From assembly GCF_026642255.1 (NCBI RefSeq), contig NZ_CP113264.1, forward strand, positions 4,650,001 through 4,714,000: 64,000 bases of DNA, given 5' to 3'. A model generated the notes under the pieces. It saw only the letters and a program-made list of their open reading frames with translations, was not told where the DNA came from and did no database searches. This DNA comes from Streptomonospora nanhaiensis (GTDB lineage Bacteria; Actinomycetota; Actinomycetes; Streptosporangiales; Streptosporangiaceae). Positions within the stretch are counted from its first letter, which is position 1, and the number at the start of each line of letters is the position of its first letter. Below, in pieces: positions 42,555 through 51,600 of the stretch. The position numbers and the translations under genes were made by a program.

Positions 42555-43484
42555 TCAGCCGGGGAACCACTCCACCGGCCGCTCCCCGCCCCTGCGCTCC
42601 TTGCGCACGGACAGGTGGTCCCAGGTCTCCACGTAGCCCACGCCCGGCGCGGACCGCACCGACTCCAGCGCCTCCACCAGCTGGCAGCGGTCCGGGGCGG
42701 TGAGGGTGCCGATGATGTCGTAGCGGCCGAAGCCGCTGGCCATGAAGGAGACGCGGGGCATGTTCGCCAGCGCGGAGCCCAGCGCCTCGGCGTCGCCCCG
42801 GCAGCGCAGGCCGAAGCCCAACTGCTCGTTGGCCCCCACCGCCGACGGCTCCACCAGCGCGGTCACGTGCACCACACCGGAGTTCAGGAGCCGCACGACC
42901 CGCGAGCGGGCCGCCGCCTGCGACAGGCCCACCTGTCGGGCCAGGTCCGCGTACGAGGCCCGGCCGTCCTTCAGCAACTGCCGAACCAGACGCCAGTCCA
43001 GGGCGTCCAACTCGATGTCGCGCAGTTCCCGCACGCTGCTGTGGGCGTCCTTGAAGACGGCGTTGGCGCGGAAGACCTCCGCGCCCTCCACCCCCGGCAG
43101 CGAGCGGAGGTCGGCGAGCTCCTTGGTGAGGGCTCCGTCGTCGGCCACCCGCACCTGCGCGACGGCCGGGAACCTCCCGGCCGACTGCGCCGCGAAGGTC
43201 ACCGCCTCGCGCTCGCCCAGCGCCTCCAGCAGCGGCCCCACGGGGCCGCTGACCCGGAACGACACATGACCGAGGACCTCCATGCCCACGACTCCGGCGT
43301 GCAGCACCCCCACGATCCGGATCGCCCCCGACTGGACCAGCTGGCGCACTCTGGCGCGAACCGCCGTCCGGGACAGGCCGACTCCGTCGGCCAGCGCCTG
43401 GAACGTCGCTCTGCCGTCCCCCTGCAACGCGCGCATAAGCGCGGCGTCAACCGCATCAAGCACGATGGTGCCTTTCGTTCCCAT
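42555..43484 (-). CDS. Lrp/AsnC-family regulator with two HTH units
   Basis: A 309-residue regulator made of two Lrp units in tandem. Unit 1 is DAVDAALMRALQGDGRATFQALADGVGLSRTAVRARVRQLVQSGAIRIVGVL, followed by a ligand-like RAM domain. Unit 2 is DALDWRLVRQLLKDGRASYADLARQVGLSQAAARSRVVRLLNSGVVHVTALV, followed by a second domain (FMASGFGRYDIIGTLTAPDRCQLVEALESV). Such tandem Lrp proteins are common in actinomycetes and typically control amino acid or related genes. I chose ATG 43484, with a GGGGGAAGG-type ribosome site. The target is unknown, but the downstream RraA-like gene or the divergent region are candidates. Confidence 0.88.
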   Translation of the reverse strand: MGTKGTIVLDAVDAALMRALQGDGRATFQALADGVGLSRTAVRARVRQLVQSGAIRIVGVLHAGVVGMEVLGHVSFRVSGPVGPLLEALGEREAVTFAAQSAGRFPAVAQVRVADDGALTKELADLRSLPGVEGAEVFRANAVFKDAHSSVRELRDIELDALDWRLVRQLLKDGRASYADLARQVGLSQAAARSRVVRLLNSGVVHVTALVEPSAVGANEQLGFGLRCRGDAEALGSALANMPRVSFMASGFGRYDIIGTLTAPDRCQLVEALESVRSAPGVGYVETWDHLSVRKERRGGERPVEWFPG

Positions 43485-43959
43485 GACGCCGCCCTTCCCC
43501 CGGACGACGCCCCCTCCTGCGGCCAGATCATCGCAGCTGTGGAGCCCGTTCACTACTGATCGCGAAAGAAATCGGTTGATTCACCCCTTTGATCGGCCCG
43601 AAAGCATCATCCAATCCCCCAACCACGGCGTCGGGACCACATAACAGACTTGTATAGAACATCCCTCTTGAGTGAGTAGTCGTGCGCACAACTCTCACAA
43701 AGCGCCACACTGAACTTGCGGACCCTCGCACACCGCTCCGGCAGGGCACACGTGCCCCGGGGCGGGAGGCGTACCGCACCGAGCGTCCGACGTGACGGGC
43801 GCCGCCGGGGAGGGTTCCCCGCGGCCCCGCCGGACGCGGACCCGACAGGGGCCCGGACACGGAGCCGGGCCCCGGGGCGTGACCGTCGCGCGGCGAGGGC
43901 GACGGGGGACAACCGAACGGGGCGGACCCAGCCGTCCCGATGCTGGAGAGGAATCGTCG
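43485..43959. other. 475-bp divergent intergenic region
   Basis: It lies between the Lrp and LytR-CpsA-Psr genes. 43550-43710 is AT-rich for this genome and has TATAGAA-like stretches suitable for promoters. The rest is GC-rich with no ORF that has good codon use. TGATCG repeats at both ends of the AT-rich part. Confidence 0.5.
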
Positions 43960-45492
43960 GTGGCAGCGGAGGACGATCAGCGGGACGAGGCGCCCGCGCG
44001 CCTGAGTACGGGGCGGGCGCTGCTGTGGACCGCGGCGTCGGTCCCCCTCCCGGGCCTGGCCCACCTGCGCATGCGGCGCAGGGTCGCGGGGGCGGTGATC
44101 CTCGGCCTGTACCTGGCCGGGATCGCGGCCCTGGCCTTCTCGGCCTGGCGCATCGGCGCACACGAGTCGGGGGCCATGGCCCTGCTCGCCGGAATGGCGG
44201 TCCAGAGCCGCTGGCTGCTGGGCGCCATGGGCCTGGTGTTCGTGGCCGCGGTCCTGTGGCTGGCGGTCGTCCTCCACTCCTGGACGATCACCAGGCCCGC
44301 GGGGATGCCCTTGGGCCGGCGGCTGCTCAGCGGGGCCGTGGTGCTGGTCCTGTGCCTGGCCATCGCGGCGCCCTCCGCGCTGGCCCTGCACGGCGGGTAC
44401 ACGGCCCACGAGACCCTCGCCGACGTGTTCAGCGGCGACGAGGACCCCGAACTGCCCCCCCACGACGCGGCCGACCCCTGGAACGGGGCGGAGCGGGTCA
44501 ACGTCCTGCTGATCGGTGCGGACTCGGCGGACAACCGCTACGGGGTCCGCACGGACACCATGATGGTCGCCAGCATGGACCCCGAGACCGGCGACGCCGT
44601 CCTGGTGGGCCTGCCCCGCAACCTGGAGAACGTGCGGTTCCCGGAGGACAGCGCCCTCGCCGAGCGCTACCCCGAGCCGTACGGCTTCGACCTCCTCCTC
44701 AACGACGTGTACCAGACGGTGGCCGAGGAGCCGGACGAGCTGGCGCTCAACCCCGTCGTGGGAGACCCGTCCGCCGACACCCTCAAGAAGGTGATCGGCT
44801 ACAACGTCGGCCTGGACATCGGCTACTACGCGATGGTCGACATGATGGGCTTCCGCGACCTGATCGACGCCATCGGCGGCGTGCAGGTCCGCATCGAGGA
44901 GCCGATCCCCTACGGCGTCCACGGAGGGGTCCTGGAACCGGGCCTGCGCAGGCTCGACGGCCACGAGGCGCTCTGGTACGGGCGGTCCCGGGTCAACAGC
45001 GACGACTACGGGCGGATGGGCCGCCAGGGCTGCCTGATCAAGTACGTCACGGAACAGGTCGAGCCGACGACGATCCTGACGAGCTACCGCAGGCTCGCGG
45101 GCGCCACCAAGCGGACCCTGAGCACGGACATCCCCCAGAGCAAGGTGCCCGCGTTCATCGAACTGGCCGACCTGGTCACCGACACCGGGCGGATGAGCAC
45201 GTTCCAGCTGTCCCCGCCCCAGGTCAACACCGCCAACCCCGACTGGGACGAGGTCAGGGACCTGGTCGCCGAGGCGATCGCCGCCGGGAGCGGGGAGACC
45301 GACGACATGCCCGACGAGACCTCCCCCTCCGCCTCGCCCGAGGAGGGCGGCGAGGACGCGGAGGAGGCCGCCGGGGAGGGCGACGACCGCACCGAGTGGC
45401 AGGAGTACACCGGCCTGGACGAGGAGGAGCCCGCCGACCCGGGCCGCCAGGTGGGCTCGGAGGCCACCGACCTGAACACGATCTGCCCCTGA
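43960..45492 (+). CDS. LytR-CpsA-Psr family protein
   Basis: A 510-residue membrane protein that probably transfers lipid-linked anionic glycopolymers to peptidoglycan. The N-terminus has several hydrophobic segments (ALLWTAASVPLPGLAHL, VAGAVILGLYLAGIAALAFSA, GLVFVAAVLWLAVVLHS, VVLVLCLAIAAPSALALHG), more than the single helix of most members. The LCP domain begins RVNVLLIGADSADNRYGVRTDTMMVASMDPETGDAVLVGLPRNLENV and continues with FRDLIDAIGGVQVRI and LDGHEALWYGRSRVNSDDYGRMGRQ. The tail is rich in Glu and Asp. GTG 43960 has GGAGAGGAA upstream. The gene ends at a strong hairpin. Confidence 0.92.
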   Translation: MAAEDDQRDEAPARLSTGRALLWTAASVPLPGLAHLRMRRRVAGAVILGLYLAGIAALAFSAWRIGAHESGAMALLAGMAVQSRWLLGAMGLVFVAAVLWLAVVLHSWTITRPAGMPLGRRLLSGAVVLVLCLAIAAPSALALHGGYTAHETLADVFSGDEDPELPPHDAADPWNGAERVNVLLIGADSADNRYGVRTDTMMVASMDPETGDAVLVGLPRNLENVRFPEDSALAERYPEPYGFDLLLNDVYQTVAEEPDELALNPVVGDPSADTLKKVIGYNVGLDIGYYAMVDMMGFRDLIDAIGGVQVRIEEPIPYGVHGGVLEPGLRRLDGHEALWYGRSRVNSDDYGRMGRQGCLIKYVTEQVEPTTILTSYRRLAGATKRTLSTDIPQSKVPAFIELADLVTDTGRMSTFQLSPPQVNTANPDWDEVRDLVAEAIAAGSGETDDMPDETSPSASPEEGGEDAEEAAGEGDDRTEWQEYTGLDEEEPADPGRQVGSEATDLNTICP

Positions 45493-45838
45493 TCCGACCA
45501 GGCGCGCGACGGCGCCCGGGAGCCCGTCGGGCCCCGGGCGCCGTCGCGTCCCGGGGCTTGCGGCGTCCGGGCCCGCCGACCGCGCACGGCCCCTCCGCGG
45601 CCCGCCCTACGCCCCCGGGCGTCCGGGCGCCCGCACGGCCGGAGGCGGCGCGCGGTCCCCGCCCCGCTCCTGCGTCCACGGCCTCCGCGGACACCACCGC
45701 CCGCCGGCCCGCCCGGCGGGGAGCTCGGAAGACGTCCCCGCTGCCCCTCCGCGGCCCCGCGCAACCGTGACTGACCGGAGTCGGTCAGCTGCACCGGGGG
45801 GCGTTGCCGCCCCGTCCGGGCCGTGTGACTCTGACGCG
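45493..45838. other. 346-bp intergenic region
   Basis: It contains the terminator at 45505-45548; the rest is GC-rich without a credible ORF. The downstream gene's promoter must lie here, but no motif stands out. Confidence 0.5.
45505..45548 (+). terminator. Terminator of the LytR-CpsA-Psr gene
   Basis: A perfect 16-bp stem, 45505-45520 with 45533-45548, and a 12-base loop, starting 13 bases after the stop. Confidence 0.7.
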
Positions 45839-46549
45839 GTGACCACCGCGCAGCTCTGGACCCTCGTCGCGCTGGGCGCCTTCCACGGCCTCCACCCGGG
45901 CATGGGCTGGCTGCTGGCCGTGTCCCGCGGCCTCCAGGAGGGGGGCCGCTCCGAGGTGCTCCGCTCCCTCCCCTCGGTCGCGGCCGGGCACGCGGGGAGC
46001 GTCGCCGTCGCCGCGGTCGCCGTCACCGTCACCGGTTCGGTGACCGCCTCGGTGCTGTTCCCCGTGGTGGGCGGGTCCGTGATCGTCCTCGTGGGGCTGC
46101 TGATGCTGCTGTCGCGCCGGCACTTCCACTGGCGGGAGGTGCGCCTCCCCCTGTGGCAGGTGGCCGCCTGGTCGTTCCTGATGTCGTCCGCGCACGGGGC
46201 GGGGCTCATGCTCATGCCGGTCCTGGCCGGCCGCCTCTCGCACGCGGAGGGGGGCGGCCACGCGGGGCACGGGGGGACGGCGCCGGACCCTGCCGCGCAG
46301 GCGGCCCCGGCGGGAGCGGCGCCCGGCGCGCCCGACGGGGGGTGGTCCCTGTGGGACGCGACCCTGACGGGGCTCGCCGCGACGGGGGTGCACACGGCGG
46401 CGATGCTGTTCGCCTCGGGGGTCGCGGCCCTGATCGCCTACGACTTCCTGGGGGTGCACGCCCTGCGCTGGAAGGGGGTGACCATGGACCGGATCTGGGC
46501 GCTGACCCTGGTCCTGGGGGGCGTGTTCGTCCTCTGGTCGATCCGGTGA
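45839..46549 (+). CDS. Membrane protein with HGLHPGMGW motif
   Basis: A 236-residue protein with about six membrane helices. It starts near VTTAQLWTLVALGAFHGLHPGMGWLLAVSRGLQEGG. A His/Gly-rich cytosolic or external loop (RLSHAEGGGHAGHGG) precedes an Ala/Pro-rich linker. Later segments are SFLMSSAHGAGLMLMPVL and LAATGVHTAAMLFASGVAALIAY. The HGLHPGMGW and SSAHGAG motifs with His recall nickel/cobalt or sulfite-type exporters, but I do not recognise the family with certainty. GTG 45839 is the first good start; there is no clear ribosome site. Confidence 0.65.
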   Translation: MTTAQLWTLVALGAFHGLHPGMGWLLAVSRGLQEGGRSEVLRSLPSVAAGHAGSVAVAAVAVTVTGSVTASVLFPVVGGSVIVLVGLLMLLSRRHFHWREVRLPLWQVAAWSFLMSSAHGAGLMLMPVLAGRLSHAEGGGHAGHGGTAPDPAAQAAPAGAAPGAPDGGWSLWDATLTGLAATGVHTAAMLFASGVAALIAYDFLGVHALRWKGVTMDRIWALTLVLGGVFVLWSIR

Positions 46550-46703
46550 CCGCCGGTGCGGCGCGGCGGTAGACGGGAACTGATCTGGGCAATATGTCCC
46601 TAGTGCCTGAAATCTGATGGAATATTCGGAGACTGACCACTCTTGAACGCGCGTCGGCGGCACCCGCACGCCGCCGGGCACGAACACGGAGGGGCGGAAG
46701 GGC

Positions 46704-47489
46704 ATGACACACAGAAGCGCGCGGCCCGGGCGCCGCTGGCACGGGCTCCTGGCCGCCGTGGCGATCCTGGCCGTCCTCGGCCTCGTGGCGGTCGTCGGCG
46801 CCCGCTGGCTGGCCCGCAACACCGACGTCTTCCCCGTGTCGACGCCGTGGGGCCCGGAGTGCTCGGTGTGGACCGGCGAGGACCAGGTGCGCCTGGACCG
46901 GGACCAGGCCCGGCGGGCGACCACGGCCGCCGCCGTCTCCGCGCAGGGCGACTCCGCCCCCGTCGAGGCCCCCGGCACCGACGACATCCCGGACGCCGTC
47001 ATGACGGTCCTGGAGGAGGGCCCGGAGGAGGACGCGGGCCCCTCGCTGACCTGCCGGTCCGTCAAGGACCCCGACCTGCGGGTCCAGGAGGACCTGGAGC
47101 CCTCCGGCCTGACCCCGCGGGCAGAGGAGCTCAAGGACGGGATGGAGGAGCACTTCTCCGACCTCAGCCTCGGCGGCTACTACCCGGGCGGCTACGACAC
47201 GGGGCACGGCGAGGGGTCCGCCCACTACGAGGGCCGGGCGATCGACGTCTTCTACCGGCCGGTCGACGCGGACAACCGGCGCGAGGGCTGGGTGATGGCG
47301 CACTGGCTGATCGCGCACGCGCCGGACTACGCCGTCGACGTGATCATCTTCGACGACCGCATCTGGAGCACCTACTACCCGTCGCTGGGATGGCGGGACT
47401 ACGAGGCGGACCCGGACAACGAGATCCTGCGGCACCTGGACCACGTCCACGTGGACGTCCAGCGGGGCAGCGAGTCCCCGGGCGGCTGA
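46704..47489 (+). CDS. Membrane-anchored M15-like peptidase or relative
   Basis: A 261-residue protein with an N-terminal membrane helix (LLAAVAILAVLGLVAVVGARWLA), so the rest is outside. The C-terminal region has HYEGRAIDVF (His then Asp seven residues later) and HLDHVHVDV (His-x-His). These are the spacing and motif types of M15 D-Ala-D-Ala carboxypeptidases and related zinc enzymes. Between lies ELKDGMEEHFSDLSLGGYYPGGYDTGHGEG. A 100-residue region with SVWTGEDQVRLDRDQARRATT precedes it; conserved look but unknown role. GGAGGGG lies upstream of ATG 46704. Convergent with dodecin, sharing a strong hairpin. Confidence 0.75.
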   Translation: MTHRSARPGRRWHGLLAAVAILAVLGLVAVVGARWLARNTDVFPVSTPWGPECSVWTGEDQVRLDRDQARRATTAAAVSAQGDSAPVEAPGTDDIPDAVMTVLEEGPEEDAGPSLTCRSVKDPDLRVQEDLEPSGLTPRAEELKDGMEEHFSDLSLGGYYPGGYDTGHGEGSAHYEGRAIDVFYRPVDADNRREGWVMAHWLIAHAPDYAVDVIIFDDRIWSTYYPSLGWRDYEADPDNEILRHLDHVHVDVQRGSESPGG

Positions 47490-47495
47490 CGGGCG

Positions 47496-47535
47496 GCCGA
47501 CGGCCGGGCCCGGCAGACCGGGCCCGGCCGTCGGC
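47496..47535. terminator. Bidirectional terminator between M15-like and dodecin genes
   Basis: A perfect 18-bp stem, 47496-47513 with 47518-47535, and a CAGA loop, between two convergent genes. Confidence 0.75.
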
Positions 47536-47554
47536 GCGTGCGGGTCCCCCGGCG

Positions 47555-47764
47555 TCAGTCCTCCAGCCGGAACCCCACCTTGAGCCCCACCTGGAAGTGG
47601 GCGACGCCGTCCTCCTCGATGTGCCCGCGGATCTCGGTGACCTCGAACCAGTCCAGGCCGCGCAGCGTGGCCGAGGCGCGGTCGACGCCGTTGCGGATGG
47701 CCTGGTCGATCCCCTGCGGGGAGGTGCCGACGATCTCCGTGACGCGGTAGGTGTGGTGGGACAT
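47555..47764 (-). CDS. Dodecin, flavin-binding protein
   Basis: A 69-residue protein, MSHHTYRVTEIVGTSPQGID and so on, with the full dodecin fold: VTEIVGTSPQGIDQAIRNGVDRASATLRGLDWFEVTEIRGHIEEDGVAHFQVGLKVGFRLED. It forms a dodecamer that stores riboflavin or FMN, or CoA in some actinobacterial members. The Trp in LDWFEV is the stacking residue that sandwiches flavin. Clear ATG at 47764. Monocistronic. Confidence 0.95.
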   Translation of the reverse strand: MSHHTYRVTEIVGTSPQGIDQAIRNGVDRASATLRGLDWFEVTEIRGHIEEDGVAHFQVGLKVGFRLED

Positions 47765-48078
47765 GTGGGACCCCCTGGGTAGTCGGTTGCGCGGTCGCGC
47801 ACGGCGCGACCCCCGTTTCACTGCCTCCCCTGATTCCCCAGGAGCCACACAGGACGCCTCTCGACCGGCTCGTTCCGAGGTCGGAGCGCCTCCGGGGCGC
47901 TTTACCCCCGACCGGGGAATGCTTTGTACACGCGTGGGACGCACGTGACCGGGGTGGTGTGGACTCCCGCCCGGAAAGCGGCCTTTTCCCTGGACGACGT
48001 GCCAGGAAAGTCCTGAGCTGGGGCCGAGGACACGCGCCCGGCGGGACTCTCCCGAGACAACGTCGTAACTGACTCTTG

Positions 48079-48106
48079 ATGTACACCGGGGGGCGTCGGT
48101 GTACAT
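48079..48106. promoter_or_regulatory. 9-bp palindrome in the promoter region of the small RNA
   Basis: ATGTACACC (48079-48087) and GGTGTACAT (48098-48106) are perfect arms with a 10-bp spacer. The right arm overlaps a possible -10 (TACATT, 48102-48107). A repressor bound here would block the RNA's transcription. Confidence 0.5.
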
Positions 48107-48112
48107 TGGGAC

Positions 48113-48224
48113 TAGCGCTTCGGTCCCCCGTCGGAGCGCGGGAGCGATGTTCCGAGCCCCCGTTGGAACATCGCGTGCGACGCCGGGTGGTTTGCCCCCG
48201 TAACCACCCGGCGTCGCCTTTTGT
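48113..48224 (+). ncRNA. 6C-like small RNA with three C-rich hairpin loops
   Basis: Three hairpins follow each other. Hairpin 1 pairs 48115-48121 with 48133-48139 (7 bp). Hairpin 2 pairs 48144-48153 with 48165-48174 (10 bp, perfect). Hairpin 3 pairs 48177-48192 with 48202-48217 (16 bp, perfect) and is followed by CTTTTGTT, a rho-independent terminator. Every loop shows CCCCCG unpaired. Two C-rich loops define the actinobacterial 6C RNA (Rfam RF01066; B11 in mycobacteria), which pairs with G-rich ribosome sites; here there are five Cs per loop and a third loop in the terminator. The 5' end is estimated from the -10-like TACATT and is uncertain by some bases. Confidence 0.7.
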
Positions 48225-48302
48225 TCGCATTCGATCGGTGCACCGACCCGATCGTGGCCCCGGCTTGACCGGGGCAGCCGTTTCGCTCCCTGGGGGTCAC
48301 CA

Positions 48303-48521
48303 TTGGGTAATACCGGTTCCGCCGCCCCGACGCGGTGCTCCAGGCGCGACTGCCGCGCCGAGGCCGCGTGGGCGCTCGTGTGGAACAACCCCAAGCTGCA
48401 CACCCCGGACCGCCGCAAGGTGTGGCTGGCCTGCGACGAGCACCGCGAGTACCTGTCCGGCTTCCTGGAGGTGCGCGGGTTCCTGCGTGAGTGCGTCCCC
48501 ATGGCGGAGTTCGAGGGCTGA
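48303..48521 (+). CDS. Small Cys/His protein, 72 aa
   Basis: Starts at TTG 48303 (MGNTGSAAPTRC) with GGGGGTCA upstream. It contains CSRRDC near 12-17, then AAWALVWNNPKLHTPDRRKVWLACDEH near 21-47. The pairs C-x4-C and C-x2-H suggest a small zinc finger. Proteins of this form are widespread in actinomycetes; I know of no assigned function. It starts 79 bases beyond the end of the small RNA. Confidence 0.7.
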   Translation: MGNTGSAAPTRCSRRDCRAEAAWALVWNNPKLHTPDRRKVWLACDEHREYLSGFLEVRGFLRECVPMAEFEG

Positions 48522-48614
48522 GACGGGGCCGGACCGCGTTCTCCCCGGTCCGGCACCCGCCCGCGTCACCCGGGGCGGGACCGGCCCCACACCGCCGGTC
48601 CCGCCCCGGAGGGC

Positions 48615-51600
48615 TCACTCCACGGCCAGCCGCCAGGCGGCCAGGCGCACCGGTGCGTGGCCGAGCTCCCCTGCCCGGGAGAGCAGTCCGGGCCAGGGGG
48701 CGGGCCAGCCGTCGGCGCGCCCCGCCCGCTCCACGATGCCGAGGCCGATCAGGCCCATCGCCTCCCCCGCCGGCCCCGCGGTCCGTGCCGCGGCCCCGAA
48801 GACGTGCCGCGCCACCGAGGCCAGCGTCTCCCGCGGGACCGGGTCGCGCCCGAAGCGCGGGGCCACGGTGTCGACCACGCCCTCGGCGTCCTCCTCGGGA
48901 AGGAGCGCGTGCCGGGACAGGATCGCCGCGGCGCGCAGGAACAGTCCGCCGAGCGCACCCGGGTCCGGGTCGCCGTCCGCCCGTGAGACCTCCCGGGTGA
49001 TCATCGCCTGCACGAGCCGCACCGCCTCGGGCCCGTACTCGTCCCTGGCCGCAAGCAGGTCGAGCGCCGAGCACACCTGCCGGCGCAGGACGGGGTCGTC
49101 GCCCGCCGGGGCCCGCACCGCCTCGTCGCACAGGAGGTCCACCAGGCGGAGCACCCGCTTGTGGGGCCCACCACCGGACCCGCCGTCCGGCCGCCGCACG
49201 GGAACGCCCTCACCCGGCCCGGGGACGGAGGCCAGCAGCCGGGAGAGCGCCTCCGCGATCCGGTCGCGTCCCCTGCCCCTGCCCAGGAGTGCGTGGAAGA
49301 CGCGGAACGCCTGGTCGACGGGGCTGTCCGGGTCGCACAGGGCCTCCACGGCGTCGTCGAGGTCGTACTCGGTCCAGGGCGCCCAGCGGCCGGCCCACCC
49401 GCCGAGCCGCCAGTGGTCGCGGCCCGGGTCGGGCAGCGCGGCCACCACGGCGGCGACGGCCTCCCGGCTTGCGGGCGGGCAGTGCATCGGGGACACCTGG
49501 AGCAGGGAGAACTGGACCTCCACCTCCGTGAACCCCCGGACGTTCGCGGTCAGCGCGGGAAGCGCGGCCGGGTGGTCCAGGGCTCGCATCAGCGAGCCCG
49601 CCACGGCGGCGCGCACGTCCCGGTGCAACCCCTCCGCGTCCAGGGCACGGGCGAGGATGTCGACGGCTTCCGGCGGCCGGTGGTGTGCGAGCAGCCGCGC
49701 CGCCGCCTTGCGGACGGTGACCTTGGCCGGGCCCTCCAGCGCCCGCCCCAGGACCGGGCCCAGCAGGGAGGGCGCGACCGCCAGGGCACAGCGCGACATC
49801 GCGGGCGCGGCGGCCCGCGACTGCGGGCCGTCGGCGTGGGCCAGCACCAGGCGCAGGGCGTGCTCGGGCCTGTCGCCGTGGCCGAGCGCCCCGGCGGCGG
49901 CCTCCCGCAGGACGATGTCCGGGCCGTCCAGGAAGCGGGCGACGCGGTCTGTCGTCCCGGGCAGGCGGCCCAGGCCGGACAGCGCGGCCTCGCGCTCGTC
50001 GAGCGCGAGGGAGGGATCGCCGACGAGCCCCTCCAGGTACGCGGCGACGCGGTCCCGGAGGTCCCCCGGCCAGTCGCGGGCCGTCCGGGCGTCGATGCGA
50101 GGCACCCAGGCGGGCGTGCGGGCGCCGGGCCGAAAGAGGCCGGCCGCGGGATCCGTGAACGCGGGGACGGACGGGCGGGTGTCGAGTTCGCGGGCGCGGA
50201 CCGCGCGGTCCGCGGGCGCACCGGCGCCGGCGCCGTCCCCGGGCAGGGGGAGCGCGGTGCCGTGGGGCTTGTGCGCCCTGGCCCTGTGCCCCGGTCCGGC
50301 GGGGGCGGAGGCCGCGTCTGCCGTTCCGGGACCCGTGCCCGGGCCCGGTGCGCCCCGGCCTCCCGTGTCCGCGGCGGCCGCCGCGCGGCGGGCCTCGGCC
50401 GCGCCGAGGGCGGCGTGGACGATCCCGGGGGCGTGGTGGCGGGAGAGGACGTCCCACACGCGCGGGACCAGCGCGGTGGCGTGGTCGGACCGGAACAGCG
50501 CCAGGGCGCCGGCCCGGAGGTCCGGCCCGGCCAGGTACAGGTCCGCCGCCTCGGCGGCGGTGGCGCCGGACGGGTCGTGGCGGATCGCGGCCACCAGCTG
50601 GTCCCCCAGGCCGGGGAGCGAACGGGCGCGGCGGCCGAGTTCCCGGGCCAGGGCGACCGCGGGCGCGAAGTCGTCCCGGGCGCGGGCGGCCCGGAGCACC
50701 GGTGCGAGCCTCCGGTACAGGTCCTGTTCCGATCCCCGGGGCATCACCTGGTCGAGGAAGGGTTCGGGGGCGCGGGGCACGCGGTCCGCCCGCGCCCCGC
50801 CGGCCCACCACGGCGGACCGGACCGGGGGCGTCCCGGTTCGCCGAGTCCGTCGGCGCCGAAGCGCGCTACCAGGCCGGCGTAGGCGTCCAGCGCCCATCC
50901 GACCGCTTCCGGGACCCCGCGTGTGTCAGGGTGGCGGAGCAGGCGTGCGGCCAGGTCGCGCAGTGCGCGCCGCGTGGGCGGTGAGGTGTCGCGGGTCCGG
51001 AGTGTGTCGGCGAGCAGCCCGCGCAGGGCGGGGAGCGAGGTGGCCGTGCGGACGCCGGATCCGTCGGCCTCCCCGTCCGGTGCGGCGCGCCCGTGCGGCT
51101 CGTCGCCGACCAGCAGCCCCGGCGGGACGGCGGCCAGTGCGACCAGCAGGGCGCGGCGGACCGGATCGCGTTCCGAGCGGGACCGGTCGACCCGCTCCGC
51201 GAGGACCCGTGCGAGGAGGCCCGGGTCCCCGGTGCGCGCGGTGGCCTCCACCAGCCGGGCCAGCCCCCGGGCGCGGCGGTCGGCGTCCCCGGCCGAGGCC
51301 GCCTCCTCCAGCGGTGCGGCCGCCTCGCCGTAGGGCAGGTGGGCGATGGCGTCCAGGTCGCCGTGGGGGTCGGAGTGCCCGGGGTGTCGGGCCTGGAAGG
51401 CGGTGAGCCGCTCCAGCAGGACGCGCGCCCCGGCCTCGGCCCGGTCGCGGGGGAGCAGCCCGAGGAAGGGCAGGAGCGCGAACCCGCCGCGGTCGTGGCC
51501 CGTGTCGGTGAACGCGTCGACGTGCTCGCCGCGCACCGCCGGGGGCATGGACCGCAGGACCGCCAGCGCCACCGGGGGGCGGCGGCGCATCTCCCTGTAC

